NCBI GenBank assembly: GCA_021613335.1 | Contig: JAJTWR010000356.1 | Coordinates: forward strand, 280,001-344,000 | Origin: Whitmania pigra | Taxonomy: Eukaryota; Annelida; Clitellata; Hirudinida; Haemopidae | Length of the DNA: 64,000 nucleotides | Direction of reading: 5' to 3' | Shown: in pieces, positions 33,201 through 54,373 of the stretch | Layout: every line of letters begins with the position of its first letter | Position numbering within the stretch: the stretch's first letter is position 1 | Notes under the pieces: model-generated | What the model was told of the DNA's origin: nothing | Database searches by the model: none | Seen by the model: only the letters and a program-made list of their open reading frames with translations | Made by a program: the position numbers and the translations under genes

Positions 33201-36200
33201 CTTTCCTATCGCTCTCACTATTGTCTCATTCCACCCCAATCCATCTCCCAGTTAGTCTCTCATACTTTCTATAGTTTAGTTGTAGCAATAAACAAACATA
33301 GTAGTAAAAATACAACTTTGGCGACCAGGATTAATTAAGAATCGTAATGGCACAAGTCATGGATAATACTGATCCAGTTAGAGCACTCGTGGAGGAATAC
33401 GAGAAATACTGTCTTCAGAGAGACGAAGAAAATCGTCAGAGAGACCAGAAGAGCCGTCGGAGTTATGAACAATTGTTCAGGGTACTTGAAAGCTTATTGC
33501 TGCTTATCCAGAAATCAAATTCAGAGGAAGCTCCAAGGCTAGTTAAAAAAAGTGCCAGAATCCAGTGATTATTCAGAATCTGTCTTAACGGGGAACATAG
33601 AGGTTGTTGACGAGTTACCAGGGGAATACAAGGGAGAGACTTGTAAAGATTTTCTCAGCAAAAAGATTGAACAAGTTTCTATCGAAAAAGTGTGTCTCGA
33701 TAGTGGTTGCGGAAATCGTCAGTTTACTCCTGAGACAGAAGAGAGTAAGGATGATGTAGTCACTTGGGAAAAATTCAAGGCGTTAGTTTCTTATAAGGGA
33801 GATTGGAGTGAAAAGGACCTGGCTATTTGGGAAAGGTACAAAGATATACTTTCATTTATGGAAGATGGAACTGAAGACGATATGGTCGATTGGGACCAAT
33901 TCAAAGAGATGATCTTATATGACGAATACTAGTTTTGTGAAGGGATGAGACCCAACCAGAAGTGCATTGATAAATAACTAAGTTTACATTGTATATTAAA
34001 TAAATCTATATTTAATTATTTTCATAGTTTATATATAAAGTTTTTCCGGAGAAAGTAGAAATAGACACTAGACATAGGTCTAGAGTTCTCTATCTTATCC
34101 GTTAAGCTGTCTTTTAGACTTTTTAGGCTTTTTGTCTTTAAATACTAAACAGAATCGAACTGATCAGTTCTTCTTTTTGACTAATACCACTGGTGAAATC
34201 CAAGGAATGTTAGAGGGTTTGATGATTCTTTAATTTTTCATTTCTTTTATCATTTCTGCAAAGTCGACTCTAGTTGCTAAATGAAGTCTCGTGACGTTGG
34301 AATTTGCTGAATGGGTAAAATCCCGGTTTCGTTGAATTTCGGGAGCTAGTTTTCAAGTATTCTGAACAGCACCTTCAGAACTGCCTTGTTTAGAATGTTG
34401 CAGATGAAGTTTGTTTTGAGAACTTTGTTCATCAATTAAGCCCCATCGTTTATTACGATTTGAAGAAGTATATCGTGGCAATTCACTGAAATTCATGAGT
34501 ATAAGTTTTTTTTTTTATTAACAAATCGATTTTTATGGAAAATTTTTAAATTTTTTCTCCGCGTTCCTTCATTTGTATTGACAATTGGCCAATGTTTCAT
34601 TATATTATAAAATGAAATAAAAAGCAACAAAACGCATTAAAATACAACAAACTGTCACATTTCAGTTTCCGGAAAGCAGTGAATCTGAAAAACCTGAGGA
34701 GGCAACGTATTTGACACAAGGATTGAAGGACACTCCTGAGATTGTTGGGCACAACGAAAACGGAGAAATGTTTGGATGATTTATTGATTTTTAATTATAT
34801 TAACTTAATTCCATTTTGTAAAATTATGAATAAGTAATTACGGCTTAAAATTTTGTAAATCACCGCAACAGATTTTATCTCTTGGCTAATGGAGATCCCA
34901 CCACAAGACATTTATTTCGGTATGGATAAAAATTATAAATAATTATTAGATTGCCAAATAATGAATATTCAATACGAATATGATTATCCAATAAGAATGT
35001 GAAAATGAATTTCCAATATGAATATCAATCTGAATTTGATCAATGTAAATTCTTATTAATTATTTTATTTCCAGCTTAAACTGGAATACGAAAACGTCAA
35101 AATGCATGACTTGCAACATGACCGAATGTCATTATGTCAGCGCCTCTTTTGGTCATGACTCCAAATATTACATACTTGGATGCCTGGGACCTCATATACC
35201 GAAATATATCCTCAAGAGCGTTCATACCTCTTTAAGTAAGCTAATTTAAATTAATCCGAAATATTACGACGATATTGAAATAACCCGGGGTTCCGCAAAC
35301 TAAAATCTTTAGATATTAAGCAAGTATTCAGTTATTAGAATTGAAAAATCATGATGAGGATTTGAGTATCTAGAACATCAGAATGAGATTGTTTGTAGAC
35401 CTGTTTTTATGGCAAGAATATAGGTACATCGTTTGTGAAAAAGATAACCACGAAATATTTAAATTTAGATTTAACTATTTTTGCAATAAAAACTTAATAG
35501 TTTTTTGTTCGGTAATAAAAATATAGTGAACAGCATATTTTTGTTTAGAAATTATTGCTAAATATTTATTATTGCAGATGTTGTGCTTGAAGATAACAAA
35601 GTTTTGGCTCAAGCTCTCTCGTCGAAGATTCTACCTGAAGTGAAGTTCATGAGCATCAGACTTGGTGATAATCACAGTGAGTTGTTTAATATCAATTTAC
35701 CAGTGTCTAAACTGATTTAAAACTTTTAGAATTTCTATTTGATATTTAATATTCTAACAATTATTCATAAAATACTGTAAAAATAAAGTAAATAAACCTT
35801 CTCGAGAAATGTGTTGGAACTGCAAAAGATAAAAGTACAAACGGAACCCGATTTTGAAGTTGTTCTCATTTATTTTCAAGTTATTTGGAGGATATTTAGG
35901 CTAAAAGGTTTGAACCATTTTAAAGATGGCCGTGTTGGTTTCAAAAAATGTGGAAAAAAGCAATTAAAGAATGATTGGAATAGCAGTGGCTTTAAAAACA
36001 AATAGAAAACAGGTTTAAAATTGCACCAGGAAAAAATAACAGAAAACTTATTTAACAACAAATACTTAATTTAATTCTAATGAACATTTTTTTTTACAAT
36101 TAAACAAAAAATTATTTTTGATTGATAAACCTATTTGACAACTTTTAAAACACTTTTTTAGAGTAAACTAAGCATGATGTAAAAGATACTTAATAAAAAA

Positions 36201-38553
36201 TTTTTTTCATTTTCTCAAATAATAATTCGATAAAACAAATTATGTAAAGAACGTTTCAATTCAACATCGCAGTGACTGTTTGAATTTTAGATGTCACCTT
36301 GCAAATCCACTACCCACAGGAAGAAGGAAGCAAGAAATTTCCCCTTGTCATACAATCGTTGGTTAAAATTAATATTATACTTATATATATTAAACATAAT
36401 AATGTATCATAATTCAATATTATAAAACAATTCATTATATCACAATTTATTGTAACATAATTTAATAAACAATAATTAAATCACTAAATTCTTCAACTCA
36501 ATTAAAAATTTTAAATTAAAGTAATCAAACTATTTAAAAGTTATTTACATACATATAATTTCATCAGTGCACTATTACATTAACAATCAATTGAACTCAC
36601 AAGCTTCGGTGAACCAGGAGAAACCATAGCAACTAGAAAATACGAGCTCGGGTGGGACACGTATTTGGCCAGTAAGGAGGAGTACGTGGTGGCAAAGGTC
36701 GACCTGAGGGGCAAAGGGATGTCGTACAAAAGTCACATTTACAAGAGGATCACACAACACGATGTCGATGACTTGCTGACAGTTGGACTGTGAGAATTTC
36801 TTGAACTTGTTGCTACAGAATGATTAACATACAAAATCTATTTATTATAGTTTCAGATGCTAAAATTATGGAACCTTACAATTGATATATATATGTATAG
36901 AATTAACTTATCAATATTGTTATTATTATAAAAGCTTTACTTGATCAGATGAGTTATCAAAAAAATATTATTTTTAAAGTCATCTAAAGAATAACATAGA
37001 CGTTGTCGACCCAGCTAAAGTTGCCATTTGGGGATGGGTAAGGCTGTCATATTAATATTAATATATGTCAATTAGTATTAATGTCAGTTAATATTATCAT
37101 AATTATAATAATTTTACGTATAACATAATAGGTAATTGTTTTTTAATTTATAGTATATAGATACTTTTGTTTCATGAAAATGCCAAATTAAATTCATAGG
37201 GATTTGCTGGTTTCCTGGCAATGCATGCCTTGGCCAATGAAACTGACGTTTATCCATGTGGAATTGTTGGAGGGACTCTCTTCGATTCAGATTTTTATGG
37301 TGGAACCAGTTTTTTTCGATTTTCTCCTATTATTTTTAATGAATTTATTAATTTCAAATCACTTTGATTCTGATGGATGTTCACAGGCAATGTAAATTAC
37401 TGAATTAAAATAAAATTTCATTAAAAGTCATAAATATGATTGTAAATTTATAGTATACTATTAAATATGAAATCCTAATGACCTCCATTTAATAATACGA
37501 ATGTGACATTAAATATAATTAATTTAATTATATCTTAAATATGAAATCAAAACTAATATAAAACTTCAATTCTTCAGATGCCCCAACGTTTGAGCGATAT
37601 ATGGGCAGTTCTGAGGAAAACCATGTCGGATATCTGGTCAGTTAACGAGGAAAATTAATGTTGAAATGAAATTAATACTTTCGAATATCGACTATCAATT
37701 TGCTTAAGAATTAAACAGATAAATAAAAGCATAAAAATGAAATGATAATGCAAGGAATAAATTAATCAAATGTTTTACAAACAGAGATCAGAAATTACTA
37801 GGAAGCTTGACTTCCTGAGGAACAAGAAATTGGCCATTATTCAGGGAACTGCGGATGGTTAGTTAATTGTAATAATTATAAAGTAATCAGTGCAAGTAAT
37901 AAATCTTAATTGTAATAAATGAAATGTATTTAATCAGTTATTAAATTGTATTAATTAAAGAATATTTAATCAACTATTCAAATATACTAACTAATTTATT
38001 AATTAATGAATTCAATCAGATGTTCAACTCAGGAATGTTTGACTATTCCAGACAACACAAGATACGCAAGCTCGTTGAAGGTGACGAAAATGTTGTCCAA
38101 CCTCGATCTTCCTTATAGGCATCAGGTCTGTTGCAATAAATTAATATAACAACAACAACAACAACAATAATAATAATTAATAACAATAAAAAAAATAATT
38201 TTTTTTATAAAATCCCGCTGCAACTCAATTAACATTAGTCTCTCTCAACAACACCTTCCATACTCATGTGTTCCACGTTCAAATATTGCAAACAATCCTT
38301 ATATAAAAACATTGTAAACAAACATTACAAACAAATTTTGTATTAAAAAAAACAATTAAATCCATTAACTCTGAAGATCTACCAAGACCTGGACAGTTAC
38401 GAATTCAAAGCCCACAGACACGCTTATCATTTCATGGCTGACTTTCTGAAGCAGGATTGTTTCGTTTATTTCTGGAAACACGACACGAAAACCTGGGTGG
38501 TCGACAAAACTGTGAAGAAAGACAAGTTCCGCATCAAGCAGTTTTGTGTTTGA
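27231..38553 (+). CDS. Catalytically dead dipeptidyl-peptidase 4/6-like type II membrane protein
   Basis: 25 exons: 27231-27564, 29163-29243, 29708-29799, 29944-30018, 30154-30215, 30292-30385, 30822-30942, 31324-31369, 31544-31646, 31876-31988, 32149-32272, 32716-32751, 32824-32925, 34666-34769, 34872-34919, 35075-35235, 35578-35676, 36291-36357, 36604-36789, 36980-37037, 37200-37299, 37578-37636, 37785-37857, 38052-38125, 38377-38553. Total 2589 nt, 862 aa. A cytoplasmic tail of about 80 residues precedes one TM helix (YLYWLLVVLILGLISFTVWL). The beta-propeller (VWRHSYLSKY, SDWTYE, SALWWSP, FYLLANGD) and alpha/beta-hydrolase domain follow. The nucleophile motif G-W-S-Y-G is G-W-G-F-A here, across the 37037/37200 junction; the Asp region (IIQGTADD) is kept, and the His site reads YQDLDSYEF. 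So peptidase activity should be absent, as in vertebrate DPP6/DPP10, auxiliary subunits of Kv4 channels. The partner here is unknown. ATG 27231 was chosen because it is the first Met in frame with the TM exon. Confidence 0.88.
29477..29640. repeat. (AAT/AAC)n microsatellite
   Basis: Imperfect AAT and AAC triplets in intron 2 of the DPP-like gene, just upstream of the exon at 29708. ORFs of Asn or Leu runs across it are artefacts. Confidence 0.9.
30988..31180 (+). mobile_element. tRNA-derived SINE
   Basis: A pol III-type A box (TTAGCCGAATGG, 30993-31004) and B box (GTTCGAAAC, from 31053) are followed by a body with a repeated motif (gcgctatataaatg) and a short tail of aattacaa units. Related copies occur at 41090-40965 (minus), 25072-25205 and about 57830-57910. 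The A-B spacing (about 50 bp) is longer than in a true tRNA gene and no cloverleaf closes, so it is a SINE rather than a tRNA. It lies in an intron of the DPP-like gene. Confidence 0.75.
33032..33316 (+). repeat. Left LTR of the relic
   Basis: Boundaries were set by the TGTTACAAC start and the primer-binding-like sequence just after the end. About 50 bp of it (aagtttacattgtat, taaataaatctatattta) recurs at 33972-34020. Confidence 0.6.
33347..33932 (+). pseudogene. Gag-like ORF of the LTR relic, split by a frameshift
   Basis: A 73-codon frame (33347-33568) is charged and predicted helical. It passes into a second frame (to 33932, 126 codons, acidic, with WEKFKAL, WERYKDIL and WDQFKEM repeats). 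The switch lies at a run of seven A at about 33544-33550: one A fewer would join both frames. No zinc knuckle, protease or RT is present. The three W-x-(K/R)-(F/Y)-K-x-(I/L/M) repeats are a feature I do not recognise. An intact function is unlikely. Confidence 0.5.
34090..34400 (-). pseudogene. Ty3/gypsy-type reverse-transcriptase relic
   Basis: The minus strand keeps the RT entry region of Ty3/gypsy elements: RIIKPSNIPWISPVVLVKK followed by VRFCLVF, with stops before and inside it. The RT active-site part is missing. It lies next to the LTR relic but on the other strand, so it is probably a different insertion. Confidence 0.65.
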
Positions 38554-39924
38554 CGTACCCCTTCTCTGAAGTCCACAGTCCCAACAATTCTCTGCTTAAT
38601 TTTTATTGATTAATTTTTTTTAAAATTAGTTTTTACATTTTTTTTTAAACTGAACTTTAGTTTTATACTTTTTTATTGGATATTTACGTTAGCGTTATTT
38701 AATTTCTTTCGTTTGTAAAGCTTTCTTAAACGATTTTTATGTCCGACTTCTCAATTTGTCACACGAGACAACAACATTCGCATTAAGACCACATGAGGTA
38801 TGATTCCATGAGTTATGCTGCCATCTTTTTTTTATTCTATATTTTCAATAATATTATAACTATTTTATAACTTCTCTTTCACTGCGTAATCTATTATTTT
38901 TATTAATTCCATTTGAGAGAATTGTCACAGCGAACTTTAGGGACTGGATTTCGGAGACTAAACTGCCGCACGGACTTGAAGATTTGAAAAGAATTTCAAA
39001 GTCGTTGATGATGTTGAGTATGATTATGAGGATGGCGATGAAGATGATGATAGTAATGATGATGATGATGGTGAAGATGATGACCATGATGATTTCAAAT
39101 TAGTGATCTCAGTTTTGTAAGTAAATAGCTTGACACTGTCTACAAAATTTTCTTTTATGCGAGAGTTTTTGTAGAATATATCGAAAGGTTTATCCTCGTC
39201 TGTTAACATCTTTTACGAACAATTTCAAGTCGAAATGTTTTGTGAGAATTCCTCTGAAAAAAAAATGTAGATGCTTTTGAATTTCAAATCATTTTTTTGG
39301 TTATTTCGTTTCTTTTTTTTCCGTTTTCTTTCTTTTAAAGCACTCATATTTCCTGCACTTAGAAAAATAGAAACTTTACTGAAAATATTTATGATTATGA
39401 AATAATTTAGAATTTTACTCATCCTACTATAATCACTTCATTGTGTCCATTTTAGGACATTTTAACTTTAGTATTAACAACTTACAAATGAACATAAATG
39501 TCTTTAATTCGTGTCTTTAAGAAAAACTTGATTTATGGACAATGAAAACCTTTTTCATATCATTTCGAGCCTCTCAGCAACATTGTTTCAGATTGACGCT
39601 TTTAGATCAATTAACAAAAATCAGTAAATTATTTCAACCATGAAATTATCAAGAATTGTTGAATAAAATTTGGTTAAATGTTTTCAATCAATTCTCATCT
39701 AATTGTAAAAGATTTATGAATATTGAAAGCTTGGTGATACAGGCTAGGTATTACCTGTAAAAAAATACTTTCAGATGAAACAACATTCAAAGTTTCAAAC
39801 AATTGTTTCAATTCAGACCTAAATTGAAATATCAAGTTTTGAGTTTTATTTTTAATTATTTTTTCATTATTATTATTATTATTATTAATTATGATACTTT
39901 TAATAATAAATGATGGCTCAATCA
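38554..39924. other. Region between convergent DPP-like and DEG/ENaC 2 genes
   Basis: Both genes end into this region, so it holds two 3' UTRs and spacer. A GAT-rich patch lies at about 39000-39095. I saw no exon with usable splice sites. Confidence 0.5.
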
Positions 39925-49428
<9,504 letters not shown>

Positions 49429-49478
49429 GTTCTAAATAAATGTTTTTTTACTTTACTTTTCAATTTTTCAATACTAAA

Positions 49479-49830
49479 ATGATTTAATTAAAGTATGTTT
49501 CTGAGTTAAAGTATTCAAGCATTGTTCAGCATGTTTGTTGAAGCCAAATCTTACAAATACAGATTTAAATTCCCAGAATCAAAAGGCAAGCTCTTTTAAT
49601 ACAATTACTGTGATGTCGTTGTAAAATAAAAGTAATTTTGTTTCAGAACCTTCGATTAGATTCAACTTTAGAATTTGTTTGTCAAACTAAAATTATTTAC
49701 CAACATGTTTGTCGTCGATCGAAATGCATTAAATGAATGAATCAAATCAATGAATTGAATGCTTTGTGAAAATGCTATTATTTTAAAATTTGCAAAAATG
49801 GTATTTACTTTAATTTATTTTGATTTTAGA
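49479..49830. repeat. Dispersed repeat, copy 1, upstream of DEG/ENaC 2
   Basis: Shares many blocks, in order, with 61303-61565: tgatttaattaaa, ttctgagtta, cagaaccttcgatta, gaatttgtttgtcaaac, gtcgatcgaaatgcattaaa. No ORF or terminal structure is evident. It lies just 5' of the DEG/ENaC 2 start codon. Confidence 0.6.
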
Positions 49831-50290
49831 GCATATTTTCAAATTAAATTAAATTCAAGCAACAACTTTAGTTAATTTTGTATTGTAGTCCATATCACTG
49901 GTTATTATTGGTTCATTTTTATCTCCTAATTCATTATTATATATTAACTTCAGTCGATGACACATTAATAAGTCATTGAACATTTTTAATTTTTTTTTCA
50001 ATTTAGTCTTTAATTCTTAATTAAATTCTATTGCTAATAATTCTAAATAAGCTACCGCTAACTCGAGTTGGAGGCTGTCATTCATAGATAATTACAAGAT
50101 TCCACAATCATAAAATGCTTATTATTCATATAATTTAAGCAATTTAAGAAGCATAGCCCCAATCTTCTTCCAAATCATACTCTAAAAAATAAATTGAAAC
50201 GACCATCGATTGACTAAATACATTTGAGGTGTGAACCCTTAACATTTCAACTTTTGCATTTTGCAAAAACGCTATTAAATATGTTTAAAA

Positions 50291-51332
50291 GGCACCCCGT
50301 CATAACAGCCCGGCGACAGAATAGCCCCGACAAAACAGCCCCGTCAAAACAGCCCGGCGTCAAAATAGCTCAAGACAAAACAGCCCCGACAAAACCGCCC
50401 CGACAAAACAGCCCCGTCGAAACAGCCCGGCGTCAAAATAGCCCAGGACGGAAAAATCCGGTCAAAATGGCCCAGTCAAAATAGCCCCGACAAAATAGCC
50501 CGGCGACAAAATAGCCCAGGACAAAACAACCCGGCGACAAAATAGCCCCGTCAAAACAGCCCTGTCACCAGGGTCGGACTGGCTTAAAAAACCGGCCCGG
50601 GAACTTTTATTTAACTCTTACTTTGATCAACTTAAACATAAGAAACACTAGAGTCTAAAATTTCTATACACTATTAACTATTATAACAGCTTTTTCATCG
50701 TTTCACTAGTCGATGCTAAAACATCAATGATTTCATTGTTATTGATTCTTGGAAAAGAGTCTTTCTCACAAGACATCAGCATGAATGATCGTAGAATTGA
50801 CTGGTTCAGAAAATTTCTTAATCTGTTCAAAACGTATTTCAATTTTGAAAAGGACCCCTCACAAGCAACTTGTGATCAGGATAATGTCAACACAAATTTG
50901 TAAGCCAGATACAAATTTGAATAAGCAAGACTATGCAAATTAAACTTCTGGAGAACAATAATAACAACAAACAATACTCAAAACGATCAAAGCATTCAAG
51001 CCACTAATTTCGAATTAAATTTTGATTCAGTTTCACAACATTTTTAAAAAATACTTTGACATGGAGTTATCATGGGGCTATTTTGTCGCCGGGTTGTTTT
51101 GTCCCGGGCTATGTTGTCGCCGGGCTATTTTGTCGGGGCTATTTTGACGGGGCCATTTTGACGGGATTTTTCCGTCCTGGGCTATTTTGACGCCGGGCTG
51201 TTTCGACGGGGCTGTTTTGTCGGGGCGGTTTTGTCGGGGCTGTTTTGTCTTGAGCTATTTTGACGCCGTGCTATTTTGACGGGGCTGTTTTGTCGGGGCT
51301 ATTCTGTCGCCGGGCTGTTATGACGGGTCACC
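50291..51332. mobile_element. Foldback element A with GC-rich inverted tandem arms
   Basis: The left arm (50291 to about 50572) and right arm (about 51075-51332) are inverted copies made of tandem units such as GACAAAACAGCCCC and GTCAAAACAGCCCGGC. The ends are GGCACCCCGTCATAACAGCC and, inverted, GGTGACCCGTCATAACAGCC. An 8-bp direct repeat, gtttaaaa, abuts both ends (50283-50290, 51333-51340), so it inserted by transposition. The roughly 500-bp AT-rich core starts CAGGGTCGGACTGGC and holds a hAT transposase remnant. No intact transposase, so it depends on another element. Confidence 0.85.
50690..50885 (-). pseudogene. hAT transposase C-terminal (dimerisation) fragment, copy A
   Basis: The minus strand reads ACEGSFSKLKYVLNRLR and ILRSFMLMSCEKD, then NEIIDVLAS and a stop, the typical hAT C-terminal dimerisation region. 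An in-frame TGA precedes the SQVACEG part. The catalytic core is absent. Confidence 0.75.
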
Positions 51333-51340
51333 GTTTAAAA

Positions 51341-52664
51341 TAATTGCAGTGAAACGACGATGGATCTACAACGACAGCAGAAGCAATGATTCAAAGTCAA
51401 TACCGGATCACATCCAAATCAACTTTCAATCTGAAAGCAGCAAAGTGACCTTGAATCTGCTCTAGAAGTCTACTGGTTCAATCGATTCACCTTTGATGAT
51501 AACAGGGTTAGAAGGTCAGAGATCAACTTGGAAAAAATCCGAAAACGATGTAACTGAAACTTTATTGTCGATTCGTTACATGTTGTCCCTTTAGAACAAG
51601 GTTTTCCATCGTATACATGCAAACATTTAATTTGAAATAAGACCAAACTAATAAATAAAATAGTCAGACAGCCCCATTAAATATTCTAGATTGTTTCGTT
51701 TATCATAATCTCAGATTGTAGCTTGAACTCTTACGGAGACATTTCGATAAGAGATATTTGAAATCTAGGGATTAAAGCCACTTTCATTTGCCGCCTATTG
51801 CTTTAATTTACACTTAATAAGAGCTCGTTAGTTTTCAGCGCTTATATAAACTTCCACATAATTGCATGATTTGCCTCAACTGATTCCATTGCTAACCCGA
51901 GCTCAGTATCACGTGCTCGAATGAAAAAAAAAACAATTGAGAAATTAGAAGAGGTTTTAAAAGTTCCTTCAGCAATCTGACAAAATGATTTTGGATTTTG
52001 ACAAAAGTTGAAGATTTGATTCCGATCTTCAAACGAGCTACGATGAGAATGAAAATGATTCTATCAGTCTTGCCTAATGTCCGATATCAAAAACTTATCG
52101 CTTTCGTGATTGATCTGATTACATTTATTTGTTGCATCCCTTGTCTTTGACACATATACGTCCATAGTTAATCAACATCATTGCTCCCTCCTAATGTTAT
52201 CTGTTATCTGTTGCAATTTTGAAAAGATTGTAATCTATTCACAAATTTAATTCAATGTGATTATTCTTTGTACTGATATTTAGTCTTTATTTTTAAAGCT
52301 TAATAAATAATTAATTACATGTTTCCTCTAGACTGAATTGCGAATATGATAACAATACACATTACAGTTTTTCATTCATTCATTCGTTTTTGCATTCAAG
52401 AACGCAACACAATGAGTTAACCTGCAGTTCTAATTTTATTATTTAGAAAATCTAACATTGAAGAAAAGAAATACACAAATTTAGATTCTTAAATTATTAT
52501 TTCCGAATTTCATTCATGTGTGTAAATATCAGTTAGTGAATGATGTGACTAATTTTATTGGAATAAATACGGCAATAATTTTGATGATAATGCCAGTAAC
52601 TCCAATTTCAAAGCAAATATATTTTATCAGAACACTGCATTTTTGGTGACTATAAAAAGAAAAT
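51341..52664. other. Spacer between foldback A and the ShK-like gene
   Basis: AT-rich sequence with no convincing exon. The first exon(s) of the ShK-like gene, including any signal peptide, may lie here but I could not identify them. Confidence 0.4.
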
Positions 52665-53972
52665 AGAAATTGCACCATTTTCCTACAAAATGTGCGAAGA
52701 AATAGCCAAAGATAAACCTCATCTGCGCCCAAGATATAAAGAAGCTTGCTGCTTATCATGCGAATTCAACAGAACCAGATATAGAGGTGAAGATATATAA
52801 ATACATTATTTAAATATCTAATCAATAAATAGCAATATTTTAATAAATAATTTAAATACCTAATTATCAATAAACTGATAATTATAAATGTGAGAATAAA
52901 CTATTAATTATAATAGCAATATTTACAACAAAGACGATAATGAAAATCTTTAGCCTTTATATTTTATATCCAAGACATGGCATTTTGATTTTACTGTTCA
53001 CTTCAAATTTACAATTATTAAAAACAATTTATGATCAAAACAGATTGCCAAGATATCGTAGATGAATGTCCCAACCTTCAGCCAAGGGATTGCTACTACG
53101 AATATTATGCTAGAGCCTGCTGCAAAACTTGTCCAGAACCCTTCCGATGCCAACTGTCTCTATGGAGACAAAGGGGATGGTTGTTCAGATTTAGTACCTG
53201 AAGTCTGTCATCTCTCAACTCGATTCTGTTGCCAAACATGTGCTCCTTACCTATCATCTGCCAATACTACCTACGATAGCTCTGCAAATGCTTTCTCCAC
53301 TTCAGCACTTCTACTATCGCATCTTTTTCTCCATTCAAGTCAACAACTTTTTTCATCAACTCCACGACTGCAAGTAAAGAATCTATACTTGACTTTATAT
53401 TTAAGCTATATATCTAGAGTTTTTGAAGGATCTTATAATTGTCATAGAATAACAAACATATTAAAACATACCATGCAGACATCATGGGCAATCAAATACA
53501 ATTTATATTTTGCATAGGTTTCTACATCAGTGGTGACTTCAAAGGTGTTCTGGAATATATCAGAGTGTGGAAGAACAAGATGATATTGAACTGCAAAGAG
53601 TTGGTTAAATATGACTCCACCCTCTGCTACAATGGCGATGTTCAGAAATATTGTTCTGCTTCTTGCAGTAGTGTTAAAATGATCGAGGGTGTGAACAAAT
53701 ATTTAATTATCTATTTATAAGAAATTACAAATGCCGATAATTTATTGAATAATTTTTTAAATAACCTGGCAAAATTAAATTTTTTTAATCCAGATCCATG
53801 CGAAGGTGATGTGAAAAAGGTTACCTACATGTCAAAGAGTTTCACTTGTAGAGAATTGGTGGATTATAATCCTCGCCTGCGTGATGATCCAAACACAAAA
53901 AGCAAATGCTGTATTTCCTGCGGAAACTTTACCATCAAACCATTGAAGCGGAAACCTGCCTCATCAAATTAA
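52665..53972 (+). CDS. ShK/PLAC-like cysteine-rich protein, probably frameshifted
   Basis: Recognisable exons: about 52667-52786, 53044 to about 53380, about 53524-53690 and 53794-53972. Each holds a module of the ShK/PLAC-like type that ends CC-x-x-C: CEEIAKDKPHLRPRYKEACC; CQDIVDECPNLQPRDCYYEY to CCKTC; CLYGDKGDGCSDLVPEVC to CCQTC; NCKELVKYDSTLCYNGDV to CSASC; CRELVDYNPRL to CCISC. Such modules form small disulfide-bonded folds, found in toxins and at the ends of secreted metalloproteases. Modules 2 and 3 lie in one exon but in different frames; the switch is near CCCTTCC at about 53138-53144. So this is either a pseudogene or a sequence error. No signal peptide was found. It is convergent with the M12B-like gene 400 bp away. 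Confidence 0.6.
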
Positions 53973-54373
53973 ATTCTTTTTACTGAAGTAAAACGGGTTC
54001 TGTAAACTTGGAAAGTTTACAAGTATTTTTTTAAGCAAGTATTTAGCGAACAGAACTGAATATCCAAATTGAGTATCTGAGCTTACGGCTATCTTGGCTC
54101 CTGTTCAGTGTTACGTTATTGACATCTGTTTACCACCTAAGCTTAAAATGTCCTTCTTGAAATGTTGTTTTTACAACGTGAAATATTTAAAAAAAAAAAA
54201 AACAGTCATTTCATCTTTACCCCAAAACTTTTATTCAAAGCAAAATTAATTTAGTTTACGCATTGCTATAATGTAACATATCTATATATTTGCTAAAGAG
54301 AATTTTGAGTTCTCAAAAAACTGCGTTCGGATATCACACACGTCAGACATCTTTGATACCACAGGCGATTCTT
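53973..54373. other. Intergenic region between convergent genes
   Basis: Holds both 3' UTRs. On the minus strand AATAAA (54235-54230) lies about 140 bp after the stop of the M12B-like gene and is a likely polyadenylation signal. A 13-A run occurs at about 54189-54202. Confidence 0.5.

Larger units (their letters stand above)
33032..34020 (+). mobile_element. Non-autonomous LTR-retrotransposon relic
   Basis: A left LTR of about 285 bp starts TGTTACAAC (33032) and ends near 33316, followed by a primer-binding-like TTTGGCGACCAGGA. Two overlapping short ORFs follow, then a purine-rich stretch (GAAGGGATGAGA, about 33940) and a truncated right LTR (33972-34020) matching left-LTR positions about 33046-33100. 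There is no pol inside. It sits in the intron between the 13th and 14th exons of the DPP-like gene. Confidence 0.65.

Noticed and set aside
50224..50484. 86-codon ORF with PDKTAP-like repeats
   Set aside because: Same tandem arm of foldback element A read in another frame.
50291..50572. CRISPR-like array because of regular repeats
   Set aside because: Units are contiguous without unique spacers and the context is a eukaryotic transposon arm.
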